From CAYGKP01 sp964350605 (GTDB taxonomy: Bacteria > Bacteroidota > Bacteroidia > Cytophagales > JAAEPT01): 6,185 nucleotides of DNA. A program made the position numbers and the translations under genes. The notes beneath the pieces are model-generated. The model saw only the letters and a program-made list of their open reading frames with translations, was not told the origin of the DNA and ran no database searches. Shown piece by piece: positions 1 through 6,185 of this stretch. Where the stretch lies: positions 1 through 6,185 of the forward strand of contig CAYGKP010000151.1 in the NCBI GenBank assembly GCA_964350605.1. Reading direction: 5' to 3'. Numbering within the stretch: position 1 is the first letter of the stretch; every line of letters begins with the position of its first letter.

Positions 1-1172
1 TTCTTAATCAGTTCAATGCGTTCGGGCGAAAAGCTAACGCTGACTTTCTCCCAGGCCCACTGATAGGTCGGGTGCGCCCAAAACGTATCCCAAGTCAATC
101 CACAGAAGCGTTTCAAGATTTCTTCGCGCTTGGCCAAGTAGTAGGGGCCGCAAAGTTTGGTGCGCTTGATGTTGCGCATCGTGCGTTCCATGCTGCCTCC
201 CGAATCTTTCCACCGATCATCGTTGGGCGCAAAGGAACAGTGCGCTTCCAACCAATCGAGTGGCTCGTCGATCACGCGTTCCCAGTGATCGGTGATCTGA
301 TCCCACTCCGCTAATGCGGGCGCATACTTGTGCTCGATGCGGCGTCGCTCCAAGGAATACTCAAAACTGTCGGGCACTCCGAACGGAGCCTTCTTTTCCA
401 ATGCCTCGAAGGCTTCGAGCAACTTCTCGCGCATCTCGATCATCACTGGATTGTAGTCGCGACGCGCCCAGGCCAGTTCCTTTTCGATGTGTTTTTTGGC
501 CACTCCCTGGCCCTCGATGGCTTTGTCGAGGCCACGCACGATTTGCTCGCGCAGGAACGTGGGGAAGTTGGTACAAGACTCGCCAAAAGCGATTAGTTCC
601 TCAATGGGCTCGATGAGTTCGGCAGTGTCGGTGCTGTCCTCCAGCGGCTTTTTCATGTCGGCATTCCCCTGATTCGCATCGACTTGGGCGTTCGCCTGTC
701 TTTGAAGTTTCTTTTTGTGAAGGGTGAACATCACACCACCCTTCAACTTACCCATCTCACTGCCAACCAAGCTTTTCTGGAGAGTCTTCTCTTCTTCGGT
801 CGGCGCACGCCCTGCTTCGGTAATGGCCGCTTCCCGACCTTCCTTCAAGCGCTTGACTGCATCGCGCAGCGCGTCGAGCGATTGCTTGAGCAACCCGGCG
901 TCGTCATACCCCTTTTCTTCTTGAGCAACGCTAGCCTCGGCGGAAAGAGCAGCGCCGTAGGCCATCGAGAAATCCATCGACAAATTCTCGGCCATCATCG
1001 CGGCGTTGAACTCGTTCATGTCGTCTTTCTCCTGGACGAGGGCTTCCATGCGGTCCATACAGGCCTGCATTTTGTCCACGTGTTCGTTTTGGAGGCCTTT
1101 GTCTTTGACCTCTTGGAGCATCGGGCGGTAGGCGCCGATCATGGCATCGGCCATCATGGGATCGAGTGGCAT
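1..1172 (-). CDS. Unrecognised protein with Met-rich helical N-terminus, C-terminus beyond window
   Basis: Reading leftward from the ATG at 1172-1170, the frame stays open for 390 codons to the window edge with no stop, so the C-terminus is missing. I do not recognise a family. There is no signal peptide or membrane segment, so a cytoplasmic protein is likely. Residues 1-115 look almost entirely helical, and 13 of the first 70 residues are methionine. Residues 105-160 are rich in Lys, Arg and Glu. Residues 160-185 form a polar, Asn/Gln/Asp-rich likely linker. Residues 185-300 are helical and charged (for example HIEKELAWARRDY at 228-240). The visible end is rich in Trp, Tyr and Cys (W309, C312, W321, C341, C357, W361, W365, W371, W374), suggesting a folded domain that continues outside. 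The start follows the upstream gene's stop by 21 bases with no Shine-Dalgarno motif, which is normal for Bacteroidota and suggests cotranscription. Codon use matches the plus-strand genes, so the frame is convincing even though the function is unknown. Confidence 0.85.
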   Translation of the reverse strand, partial: MPLDPMMADAMIGAYRPMLQEVKDKGLQNEHVDKMQACMDRMEALVQEKDDMNEFNAAMMAENLSMDFSMAYGAALSAEASVAQEEKGYDDAGLLKQSLDALRDAVKRLKEGREAAITEAGRAPTEEEKTLQKSLVGSEMGKLKGGVMFTLHKKKLQRQANAQVDANQGNADMKKPLEDSTDTAELIEPIEELIAFGESCTNFPTFLREQIVRGLDKAIEGQGVAKKHIEKELAWARRDYNPVMIEMREKLLEAFEALEKKAPFGVPDSFEYSLERRRIEHKYAPALAEWDQITDHWERVIDEPLDWLEAHCSFAPNDDRWKDSGGSMERTMRNIKRTKLCGPYYLAKREEILKRFCGLTWDTFWAHPTYQWAWEKVSVSFSPERIELIK

Positions 1173-1193
1173 GGGTGGGGATCGGTTGGGGCC

Positions 1194-1868
1194 TTACTGG
1201 CCGATGTACGGTTTGTGCTGATCGATTTTGAGCTTGAGTTCTTCGTCGGGGCAGGAAAGTTCACGGCGGTGGCGTTCTTCCCACACCAATGCATGGTCCA
1301 GTTGCCAGCCGGGCTCCCACTCCACGTTGTTCTTCACGGTAAGCTTGTAGCCCTCTCGGCCAAGTTCTAGGTCGCGGTCGATGGAATCCTGCTGATCCTG
1401 CTTGAACTCCGCGGGGCCTTCATCTCGGGTATAGGTAGAGACCTCTATGTCTTCTAAGACCTTAAAGGTGATGCCGTTGGCGAACTCGACGATGAATCCG
1501 TCGATGGAGATTTTTCGCATCCCCCGGGTCTCGATCTCGCCGAACCAGTTCATCATCTCCATCAGGTCGGTCTGCTGGTCGATGCCTTTGAGCACCTCGT
1601 GCGACGACCAGGCGCGGACGGGTTCGTTCAATTCGTCGTACAACTTGGCAAGGGCGGTTTCCTTGTCCTTGACCAGGGCGAAGGCCACCTTGTCGTTCAG
1701 CTTGGTCTCCTTCAGCTTGGGGCCAAATTCTTCCAAGGTGCTGCACGAAGCCAAGAGATCGTACATCGCCTTCTCGGCGGCGTAGGTGTTGGGATAGAGT
1801 GAGTTACCCTCGAAACGCTTGTAGCGCGCCTCATAGTAGCTCAAATAATCGGCGAAAAGTTGTTCCAT
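1194..1868 (-). CDS. Unrecognised acidic 224-residue protein, first gene of a two-gene unit
   Basis: This is an intact minus-strand frame ending in TAA at 1196-1194. I do not recognise the family. The first half (residues 1-115) looks helical, with the Tyr-rich start ADYLSYYEARYKRFE at 6-20 and charged helices to about 82. Residues 118-150 look like beta strands (RKISIDGFIVEFANGITFKVLED), followed by an acidic stretch at 149-172. The C-terminal part has W184, W188 and W196 and a charged tail. It has no signal peptide or membrane segment, so it is probably cytoplasmic. I chose the ATG at 1868 because the added residues of a longer in-frame reading from GTG 1919 (17 residues) do not look like protein structure. 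The GTG does have an AAGG about 10 bases upstream, so the longer form of 241 residues cannot be excluded. The next gene starts 21 bases downstream on the same strand, so the two products may work together. Confidence 0.82.
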   Translation of the reverse strand: MEQLFADYLSYYEARYKRFEGNSLYPNTYAAEKAMYDLLASCSTLEEFGPKLKETKLNDKVAFALVKDKETALAKLYDELNEPVRAWSSHEVLKGIDQQTDLMEMMNWFGEIETRGMRKISIDGFIVEFANGITFKVLEDIEVSTYTRDEGPAEFKQDQQDSIDRDLELGREGYKLTVKNNVEWEPGWQLDHALVWEERHRRELSCPDEELKLKIDQHKPYIGQ

Positions 1869-1948
1869 CGGACCGGGTTTTGCATCAGGTAAGGAGCAGT
1901 AAACTAAGTGTTCTTGCACTCAATGAAAACCTTTTTGCATTCCCCGGC

Positions 1949-1959
1949 GGAAACTTCCC
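1949..1959. repeat. Short inverted repeat GGAA-AC-TTCC, upstream copy
   Basis: The sequence GGAAACTTCCC contains the perfect inverted halves GGAA and TTCC around a two-base centre. It shares the ending AACTTCCC with a second inverted repeat about 48 bases downstream. Two similar dyads in front of one start codon could be operator sites for a regulator, but each is short enough to occur by chance. Confidence 0.25.
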
Positions 1960-1994
1960 AGAATCCCGCATCGGCACCCTACGATTCGTATTTT

Positions 1995-2014
1995 GGAAGC
2001 AACTTCCCTTTTTT
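1995..2014 (+). promoter_or_regulatory. GGAAG-CAA-CTTCC dyad followed by six T, just before the lipoprotein start
   Basis: GGAAG (1995-1999) and CTTCC (2003-2007) form a perfect five-base-pair stem with a three-base loop. It is followed by one C and six T (2009-2014), and the ATG comes two bases later. In DNA this is a second copy of the GGAA...AACTTCCC dyad. In RNA it resembles a very small terminator or attenuator-like hairpin, but five base pairs is weak for termination. Its position next to the start means that, if transcribed, it could affect ribosome access. Confidence 0.3.
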
Positions 2015-2015
2015 C

Positions 2016-2075
2016 ATGTCACACGCAATTCGTTTTTCTGTCCTCCTTTTTTCGCTCGTTCTACTGGCCGGATGC
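2016..2075 (+). other. Lipoprotein signal peptide and lipobox
   Basis: Residues 1-20 of the fusion protein carry a short N-region with one Arg, a hydrophobic stretch (FSVLLFSLVLL) and the lipobox L17-A18-G19-C20. Signal peptidase II would cut before C20, leaving a lipid anchor on that cysteine. This element decides the start codon at 2016. Confidence 0.88.
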
Positions 2076-4895
2076 CTGGGCGAGTTCGATCCATCAGGGG
2101 AAGAAGAGAGGTCTGCCGCGCCGTTTTTGAGCCACGACCCCCATTGGGCCGACTCGCTGGTCGCTGAGTTGGACGAAGAAGAATTGGCCGCCCAACTGCT
2201 CTGGTGCGTCGAGCGCCCGAGCGCAAATGGCGGGCACGACAGCCTGTTCGCCCTGGCCCACGGGGGCGGGCTCGGCGGGTTGTTCCTGATCGAGCAGGAT
2301 GTCGAGCGGTTCCAGGTGCTGCAAGATTCGCTAGCACGAATCGGGGCGGTTCCTTTGATGTTGGGCGTCGCACCGGGGGGGGTACATGCTGGGTTGCCCT
2401 TCGGCGAAGACCTACCCTACCCCACGGCACAAACCTTTTCGACGATTCAGGACCCGGACTTGATGACAACGGCAGGAAAGCACCTGGGCCGCGTCGACAG
2501 CTTGCTGGGCTTGGGCCTGGGCTTTCTCCCTGCCCTTGGCTCGGGCGACACCAAACACAACCTGGGCACCGACTCACTGGCCTCGCTCAAGGCGAGCCAT
2601 CTTGTTAGTAATCTTCAAGGACCCAACGTCCTGGCTTGCCTGGGGCCGCTGGTCGGATACAAGTACATCCCGAACGACACGTCGCACTTCTTGGAGGGCC
2701 TGCTTTCGCCCTACCAATCGGCGGTGGATCGCGGGCTATCGGCGATGCTCATTGCGCCCGAAGCATTCCTGGGCGGCTACGAGGGCAAACGCCCGAAGGG
2801 CTACCTGGAGATCGACCTCCACAAAACGCTGCACTACCAAGGCCTGCTGATCGGCTACATGCCCGACAGCGTGAAAGCCGACCCCGCCGCCATCCGCGAC
2901 GCGCTGTATGCGGGGTGCGACGTACTCCTGATTGAAGGCCACCTTCAAACAAGCATCGAAGCCATGCGCGAGGTGGCCGGAAGCGGCGACATCGCTTTTC
3001 AGGGACTGCAACACAAAGCCCGCCGGGTGCTGCTGGCCAAAGACTGGTCAGGGATGCGCAGCCCACTGGTGCGTGACTCGGTGTTTGACGCTGAATGGAC
3101 TTGGTGCAAGCGGGAGCAGAAACTGCTCAAGCGCCAGCTCTATGAAGCGGGCGGTTTGGTCCTCGATCCGAAGAACGACCGCCTTCCACTGGCGGGCACC
3201 TCGGGGCGTTTCTTGGTGCACAGCTACGGACCGAAGAAAGCCACCCACCTCTTCCACTTCGGCGAGAAACACCTCTACATCGGGTACAGCGAACAACTGG
3301 TCACTTCGATGAGCGAAGCCCTGCCAGCCCTGCCAGTCGGTCAATTGGCCGCCCGCAACCCGGTGATCCTCGCCTTCTCGGCCAGGCTGGATGCGAAGCG
3401 CGACACGGCCTTCCTCGCCTCGCTGAAAGAACTGCAAAGCAAAACCCGCGTGGTGCTGGCCCACTTTGGGCCCATCGACCAACTCGCTGTTTTTGATAGC
3501 TCACATTCCATTGTACAGATCGAACGCTTCTCTCCCTTCACTCAGGAGGTGGCCGCCGGATTGCTCTTCGGTGGACTGGAAGGGAAAGGGAAACTGGCCT
3601 ACGACCTCAGCCCGCGCTTCCCGTTGGGCATGGGCACAGAGACCGAACGCACCCGCCTGCACTATGGTATTCCCGAGGACGTGGGCATGCACCCCGACAC
3701 CCTGCGCAAGATCGACTATCTAGTCCGCCGGGGCATCAACAACAAGGGCATGCCGGGTTGTCAGGTGCTAGTGGCCAAAAACGGGCGGGTGGTCTACCAG
3801 AAATCCTTCGGGCATCACGACTATGACCACAGCCGCAAGGTGGACAACCACGACCTCTACGACATCGCTTCGATCACCAAAGTGGTCTCGACCACCCTGT
3901 CGGTCATGAAGCTCTACGACAAGAAACAGATTGGCCTGTCCGACTCGCTGGAAGACTACCTCAAGGACCGCATGCTCGACAAGCGCTTCGACCTGAAGAT
4001 GCGTGAGGTGCGCGTGCGCGACATTCAATTCTGCCAGCTTCTGACCCACCAAAGCGGCCTACCCGAGGGGCTGAACATCCTGCCTTTCGTGCATTGCATG
4101 GACAAGCCCTGGTGCCACTTCACCCAGTATTACTGTGAGGAAGACCAAGGCACGGGCTTCACCCTTGAAGTGGCCGATGGCTTTTTCATGCGCAAGGATT
4201 ACAAGGACACCTTGCTGCATAGCCTCTTGCGTCAACCCTTGGGGCCCAAAAAGTACAAGTACAGCGACGCGAACATGGTGCTGCTTCAGTTCATGGTCGA
4301 GCAGATCGTGGGCAAGGGCATCAACAAGTTCGTGGCCAAGGAATTCTATTCGCCCTTGGGCCTCAAGACGATGGGCTACCTGCCCCTCGACCGCTTCAAG
4401 GACTGGCACATCGTCCCCACCGAAAAAGACCGCTACTGGCGCGACCAAGTGGTGGACGGCTACGTTCACGACCCGACGGCGGCCTTGATGGGCGGGGTCT
4501 CGGGCAACGCTGGAATCTTCTCGAATGCACAGGACGTCGCAACGATTTTCCAGATGCTCTTGCAACGCGGGCACTACGGCGGCCAACGGTTCTACTCGGC
4601 CAAGACTGTCGACAAGTTCATTTCAACCCAACCGGGCAGCCACCGCGGCCTGGGCTTCGACAAGCCGGGCAAGACCCGCGGCATCGTGGCCAAAAGTGCC
4701 TCGAAGCAGACCTTCGGTCACTCGGGCTTCACGGGCTGCATTGTCTGGGCCGATCCGGAGTCGGACCTGGTGTTTGTCTACCTCTCGAACGCCATCCACC
4801 CAAGGGTGGAAAACAAGAAACGCATGGGCGGTTTGGGCGTTCGCCGCAACACGCACGAATACTGCTACGACGCGATCGGAACTTTCTCGCTCTAG
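2016..4895 (+). CDS. Lipoprotein: degenerate GH3 module fused to serine beta-lactamase-fold hydrolase
   Basis: A 959-residue envelope protein. I chose the ATG at 2016 because it gives a proper lipoprotein signal: short polar start with R6, hydrophobic core at 8-16, lipobox LAGC with C20 as lipidated cysteine. An upstream in-frame ATG at 1908 would add 36 residues and bury the signal. Residues 44-345 follow the GH3 N-terminal fold (opening WADSLVAELDEEELAAQ; closing RRVLLAKDWSG). Residues 350-545 resemble the GH3 C-terminal domain, ending with the typical QEVAAGLLFGG...GKGKLAYDLSPRF. Residues 555-955 are a serine beta-lactamase/esterase domain with S619-I-T-K622, Y749-S-D751 and H902-S-G904. 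The nucleophile Ser and its Lys are present, so this half is probably active on a peptide, amide or ester bond. The GH3 half lacks the usual nucleophile Asp and other motifs (see findings). This fusion architecture and length are known in Bacteroidota; a peptidoglycan-related role is inferred, and the true substrate is unknown. Acidic residues after C20 (GEFD, GEEE) loosely resemble surface-export signals of Bacteroidota lipoproteins. Confidence 0.93.
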   Translation: MSHAIRFSVLLFSLVLLAGCLGEFDPSGEEERSAAPFLSHDPHWADSLVAELDEEELAAQLLWCVERPSANGGHDSLFALAHGGGLGGLFLIEQDVERFQVLQDSLARIGAVPLMLGVAPGGVHAGLPFGEDLPYPTAQTFSTIQDPDLMTTAGKHLGRVDSLLGLGLGFLPALGSGDTKHNLGTDSLASLKASHLVSNLQGPNVLACLGPLVGYKYIPNDTSHFLEGLLSPYQSAVDRGLSAMLIAPEAFLGGYEGKRPKGYLEIDLHKTLHYQGLLIGYMPDSVKADPAAIRDALYAGCDVLLIEGHLQTSIEAMREVAGSGDIAFQGLQHKARRVLLAKDWSGMRSPLVRDSVFDAEWTWCKREQKLLKRQLYEAGGLVLDPKNDRLPLAGTSGRFLVHSYGPKKATHLFHFGEKHLYIGYSEQLVTSMSEALPALPVGQLAARNPVILAFSARLDAKRDTAFLASLKELQSKTRVVLAHFGPIDQLAVFDSSHSIVQIERFSPFTQEVAAGLLFGGLEGKGKLAYDLSPRFPLGMGTETERTRLHYGIPEDVGMHPDTLRKIDYLVRRGINNKGMPGCQVLVAKNGRVVYQKSFGHHDYDHSRKVDNHDLYDIASITKVVSTTLSVMKLYDKKQIGLSDSLEDYLKDRMLDKRFDLKMREVRVRDIQFCQLLTHQSGLPEGLNILPFVHCMDKPWCHFTQYYCEEDQGTGFTLEVADGFFMRKDYKDTLLHSLLRQPLGPKKYKYSDANMVLLQFMVEQIVGKGINKFVAKEFYSPLGLKTMGYLPLDRFKDWHIVPTEKDRYWRDQVVDGYVHDPTAALMGGVSGNAGIFSNAQDVATIFQMLLQRGHYGGQRFYSAKTVDKFISTQPGSHRGLGFDKPGKTRGIVAKSASKQTFGHSGFTGCIVWADPESDLVFVYLSNAIHPRVENKKRMGGLGVRRNTHEYCYDAIGTFSL

Positions 4896-4911
4896 CTTCT
4901 GATGGGGGCTA

Positions 4912-4942
4912 TTGGAGCAGAGCAGCCTACGACGTAGCTTTT
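4912..4942 (+). promoter_or_regulatory. Probable Bacteroidota-type promoter for glgP
   Basis: TTG at 4912-4914 is followed, after 20 bases, by TAGCTTTT at 4935-4942, which matches five of the six fixed positions of the Bacteroidota -7 element TAnnTTTG. The spacing fits the known range for this promoter type. Transcription would begin around 4948, giving a leader of about 15 bases before the ATG at 4964. This would let glgP be expressed apart from the lipoprotein gene ending at 4895. The match was made by eye only. Confidence 0.42.
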
Positions 4943-4963
4943 ACGCTCATCCCCTCGAAGATC

Positions 4964-6185
4964 ATGGCTGTTTCCTGGACCCACCCTTACCAACCCGACC
5001 CAAAATTCAAGAAGCGCGTCGCCTACTTCTCGATGGAGTTTGCCGTCGACCAACCGCTGAAAATCTATTCGGGGGGGCTTGGCTTTCTGGCGGGTTCACA
5101 CATGCGCTCGGCCAGCGACCTGAAGCAGAACTTGATCGGTGTTGGCATCCTGTGGCGCTTCGGCTACTACGACCAAATCCGGGGCGAGGACCGCGACCTT
5201 CGGGTTCTTTACCAAAAGAAATACTACCCCTTCCTGGAGGACACGGGCATCCGCATTCCCATCACCATTAACCAATACCGCGTGCTGGTCAAGGTGGTCT
5301 ACCTGCAGCCCGAGATTTTCGACACGGTACCCATGTATTTCCTCTCGACCGACATCGAGGAAAACGACCACCTCTCGCAAACCATCACCCACAAACTCTA
5401 CGATTCAAACGAGCAGACGCGCATTGCCCAATCCATCGTACTGGGTGCGGCTGGGGCCAAGCTGGTCGAAAAATTGGGTGGGGCCGACATCTATCACCTG
5501 AACGAAGGACATGGTCTGCCCGCAGCCTTCGAACTCTGGGATAAACTGGGTGGTCCTGAAGAGGTCAAAAAGAAACTGGTCTTCACCACCCACACCCCCG
5601 AACTGGCGGGCAACGAGGAGCATGATTTCACCCTGCTTTCGCAAATGGGCTTTTTCGGCGACGTGCGGCCCGAGGATGTGCAATCCTATTGCCGGGTCGA
5701 GAACAACCGCCTGAATTATACCCTCACGGCCCTGCGCCTCTCGAAGGTGGCCAACGGGGTCTCGAAGCTTCACGGCGTGGTAGCCCGCGACATGTGGGCG
5801 GGCAACGAGGGCATCTGCGAGATCAAGTCGATCACTAATGCTCAGAACGCCAAGTTCTGGCAGGACAACCAGCTTCGTGCTGCGCTTGACAAGGACGATG
5901 ACAAGGCCCTGATGGCCCGCAAGCGCGAACTGAAAGCCGAACTCTTCGAAGTGGTGGCCGACCAAACCGCCAAGCTGCTCGACCCCGACGTGTTGACTTT
6001 GGTGTGGGCCCGTCGTTTTGCCGAATACAAGCGCGCCGGCCTGATCCTGCGCGACTTGCAACGTTTCATTCGCCTGCTCGAGCAACGGAACCACAAAGTG
6101 CAAATCATCTGGGCGGGCAAGCCCTACCCCGAAGACAAAGGAGCCATCGACCTGTTCAACCACATTCTCCATACCACCCACAAAC
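4964..6185 (+). CDS. glgP: Alpha-glucan (glycogen/starch) phosphorylase, GT35 family, C-terminus beyond window
   Basis: Cytoplasmic enzyme that splits alpha-1,4-glucan with phosphate to give glucose-1-phosphate, using pyridoxal phosphate. The frame runs 407 codons to the window edge. Family motifs appear in order: SGGLGFLAGSH (36-46), GVGILWRFGYYDQ (59-71), HLNEGH (178-183), FTTHTP (207-212), NGVSKLHG (264-271), ITNAQN (290-295), WARRFAEYKR (348-357) and AGKPYP (384-389). The lysine that binds the cofactor should lie further on, outside the window. The protein begins only about 18 residues before the conserved RVAYFSMEF stretch, so it lacks the N-terminal extension of the long alpha-glucan phosphorylases and belongs to the short form. 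SGGLGFLAGSH has Ser where many relatives have Asp, and ITNAQN replaces the commoner ITNGVH; I think both mark the Bacteroidota subfamily. The ATG at 4964 follows the lipoprotein stop by 68 bases. The start MAVSWTHPY fits my recollection of Bacteroidota homologues. Confidence 0.93.
   Translation, partial: MAVSWTHPYQPDPKFKKRVAYFSMEFAVDQPLKIYSGGLGFLAGSHMRSASDLKQNLIGVGILWRFGYYDQIRGEDRDLRVLYQKKYYPFLEDTGIRIPITINQYRVLVKVVYLQPEIFDTVPMYFLSTDIEENDHLSQTITHKLYDSNEQTRIAQSIVLGAAGAKLVEKLGGADIYHLNEGHGLPAAFELWDKLGGPEEVKKKLVFTTHTPELAGNEEHDFTLLSQMGFFGDVRPEDVQSYCRVENNRLNYTLTALRLSKVANGVSKLHGVVARDMWAGNEGICEIKSITNAQNAKFWQDNQLRAALDKDDDKALMARKRELKAELFEVVADQTAKLLDPDVLTLVWARRFAEYKRAGLILRDLQRFIRLLEQRNHKVQIIWAGKPYPEDKGAIDLFNHILHTTHK

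Larger units (their letters stand above)
1869..2015. promoter_or_regulatory. Divergent intergenic region between the minus-strand pair and the lipoprotein gene
   Basis: About 147 bases separate the two divergent start codons, so promoters for both directions should lie here. On the plus strand, TATTTTGG at 1989-1996 matches five of the six fixed positions of the Bacteroidota -7 element TAnnTTTG, but I find no TTG at the expected distance upstream. It would also leave a leader of only about 15 bases. On the minus strand, TAGTTTAC (1906-1899) matches four of six positions, with a TTG only 14 bases upstream, which is too close. Neither is a firm promoter. The region also holds two related short inverted repeats, listed separately. 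Confidence 0.5.

Noticed and set aside
684..1370. Plus-strand open frame of 228 codons
   Set aside because: It lies antisense to both minus-strand genes and spans their junction. Its translation is an uneven Phe/His/Leu/Val-rich string typical of the opposite strand of a GC-rich gene, whereas the minus-strand frames read as coherent proteins.
1899..1923. Promoter for the minus-strand pair (TTG and TAGTTTAC)
   Set aside because: The -7 element matches only four of six positions and the spacing of 14 bases is too short for the Bacteroidota promoter type.
2014..2577. Minus-strand open frame of 187 codons at the start of the lipoprotein gene
   Set aside because: It is very rich in Arg, Pro and Gly, with no domain features, and is antisense to the GH3-like domain. 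It is a shadow frame.
4927..4942. CTAC-GAC-GTAG followed by CTTTT as a terminator for the lipoprotein gene
   Set aside because: The stem is only four base pairs and the T-run is short. The same bases fit better as part of the glgP promoter.
4912..5271. Plus-strand open frame of 119 codons overlapping the start of glgP
   Set aside because: It is in a different frame from the phosphorylase, and its translation shows no recognisable domain. The phosphorylase frame carries the family motifs over the same bases.
5405..6181. Minus-strand open frame of 258 codons opposite glgP
   Set aside because: The plus strand here encodes unmistakable phosphorylase motifs. The antisense frame is a by-product of codon bias.
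4964..6185. Functional link between the lipoprotein and glgP as one operon
   Set aside because: Same strand and a 68-base gap permit read-through, but there is a plausible separate promoter and no shared pathway visible in the sequence.

Overview
The window looks like part of a GC-rich Bacteroidota chromosome. The evidence is the gene content: a lipoprotein fusing a GH3-like module to a serine beta-lactamase-fold domain, and a short alpha-glucan phosphorylase of the type common in that phylum. Start codons lack Shine-Dalgarno sequences, and one gene has a near match to the Bacteroidota promoter (TTG, then TAnnTTTG). The phylum is an inference; the genus cannot be read from the sequence.

Layout. 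On the minus strand, a two-gene unit reads leftward from about 1868: an unrecognised 224-residue acidic protein (1868 to 1194), then after 21 bases a second unrecognised protein that starts at 1172 and runs off the left edge with at least 390 residues. The second has a strikingly methionine-rich helical N-terminus. On the plus strand, after a divergent intergenic region of about 147 bases, lies a 959-residue lipoprotein (2016-4895). It has a lipobox, a GH3-type N-terminal domain, a GH3 C-terminal-like domain, and a serine beta-lactamase/esterase domain. After a 68-base gap with a plausible promoter comes the alpha-glucan phosphorylase glgP (4964 to beyond the right edge; 407 residues visible).

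How they fit together. The lipoprotein probably acts at the cell envelope, where related fusions are suspected of handling peptidoglycan fragments. Its beta-lactamase motifs are intact (SITK, YSD, HSG), but every GH3 catalytic or sugar-binding motif I can align is altered, so the sugar-cleaving half is probably dead and kept as a scaffold or binding domain. GlgP degrades storage glucan in the cytoplasm; its closeness to the lipoprotein does not show a shared pathway. The minus-strand pair is the least understood part: two soluble, apparently cytoplasmic proteins in one transcription unit with no family I can name.

Apart from the 147-base and 68-base gaps and the 21-base operon spacer, the whole window is coding. 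I see no RNA genes, insertion sequences, CRISPR arrays or long repeats.
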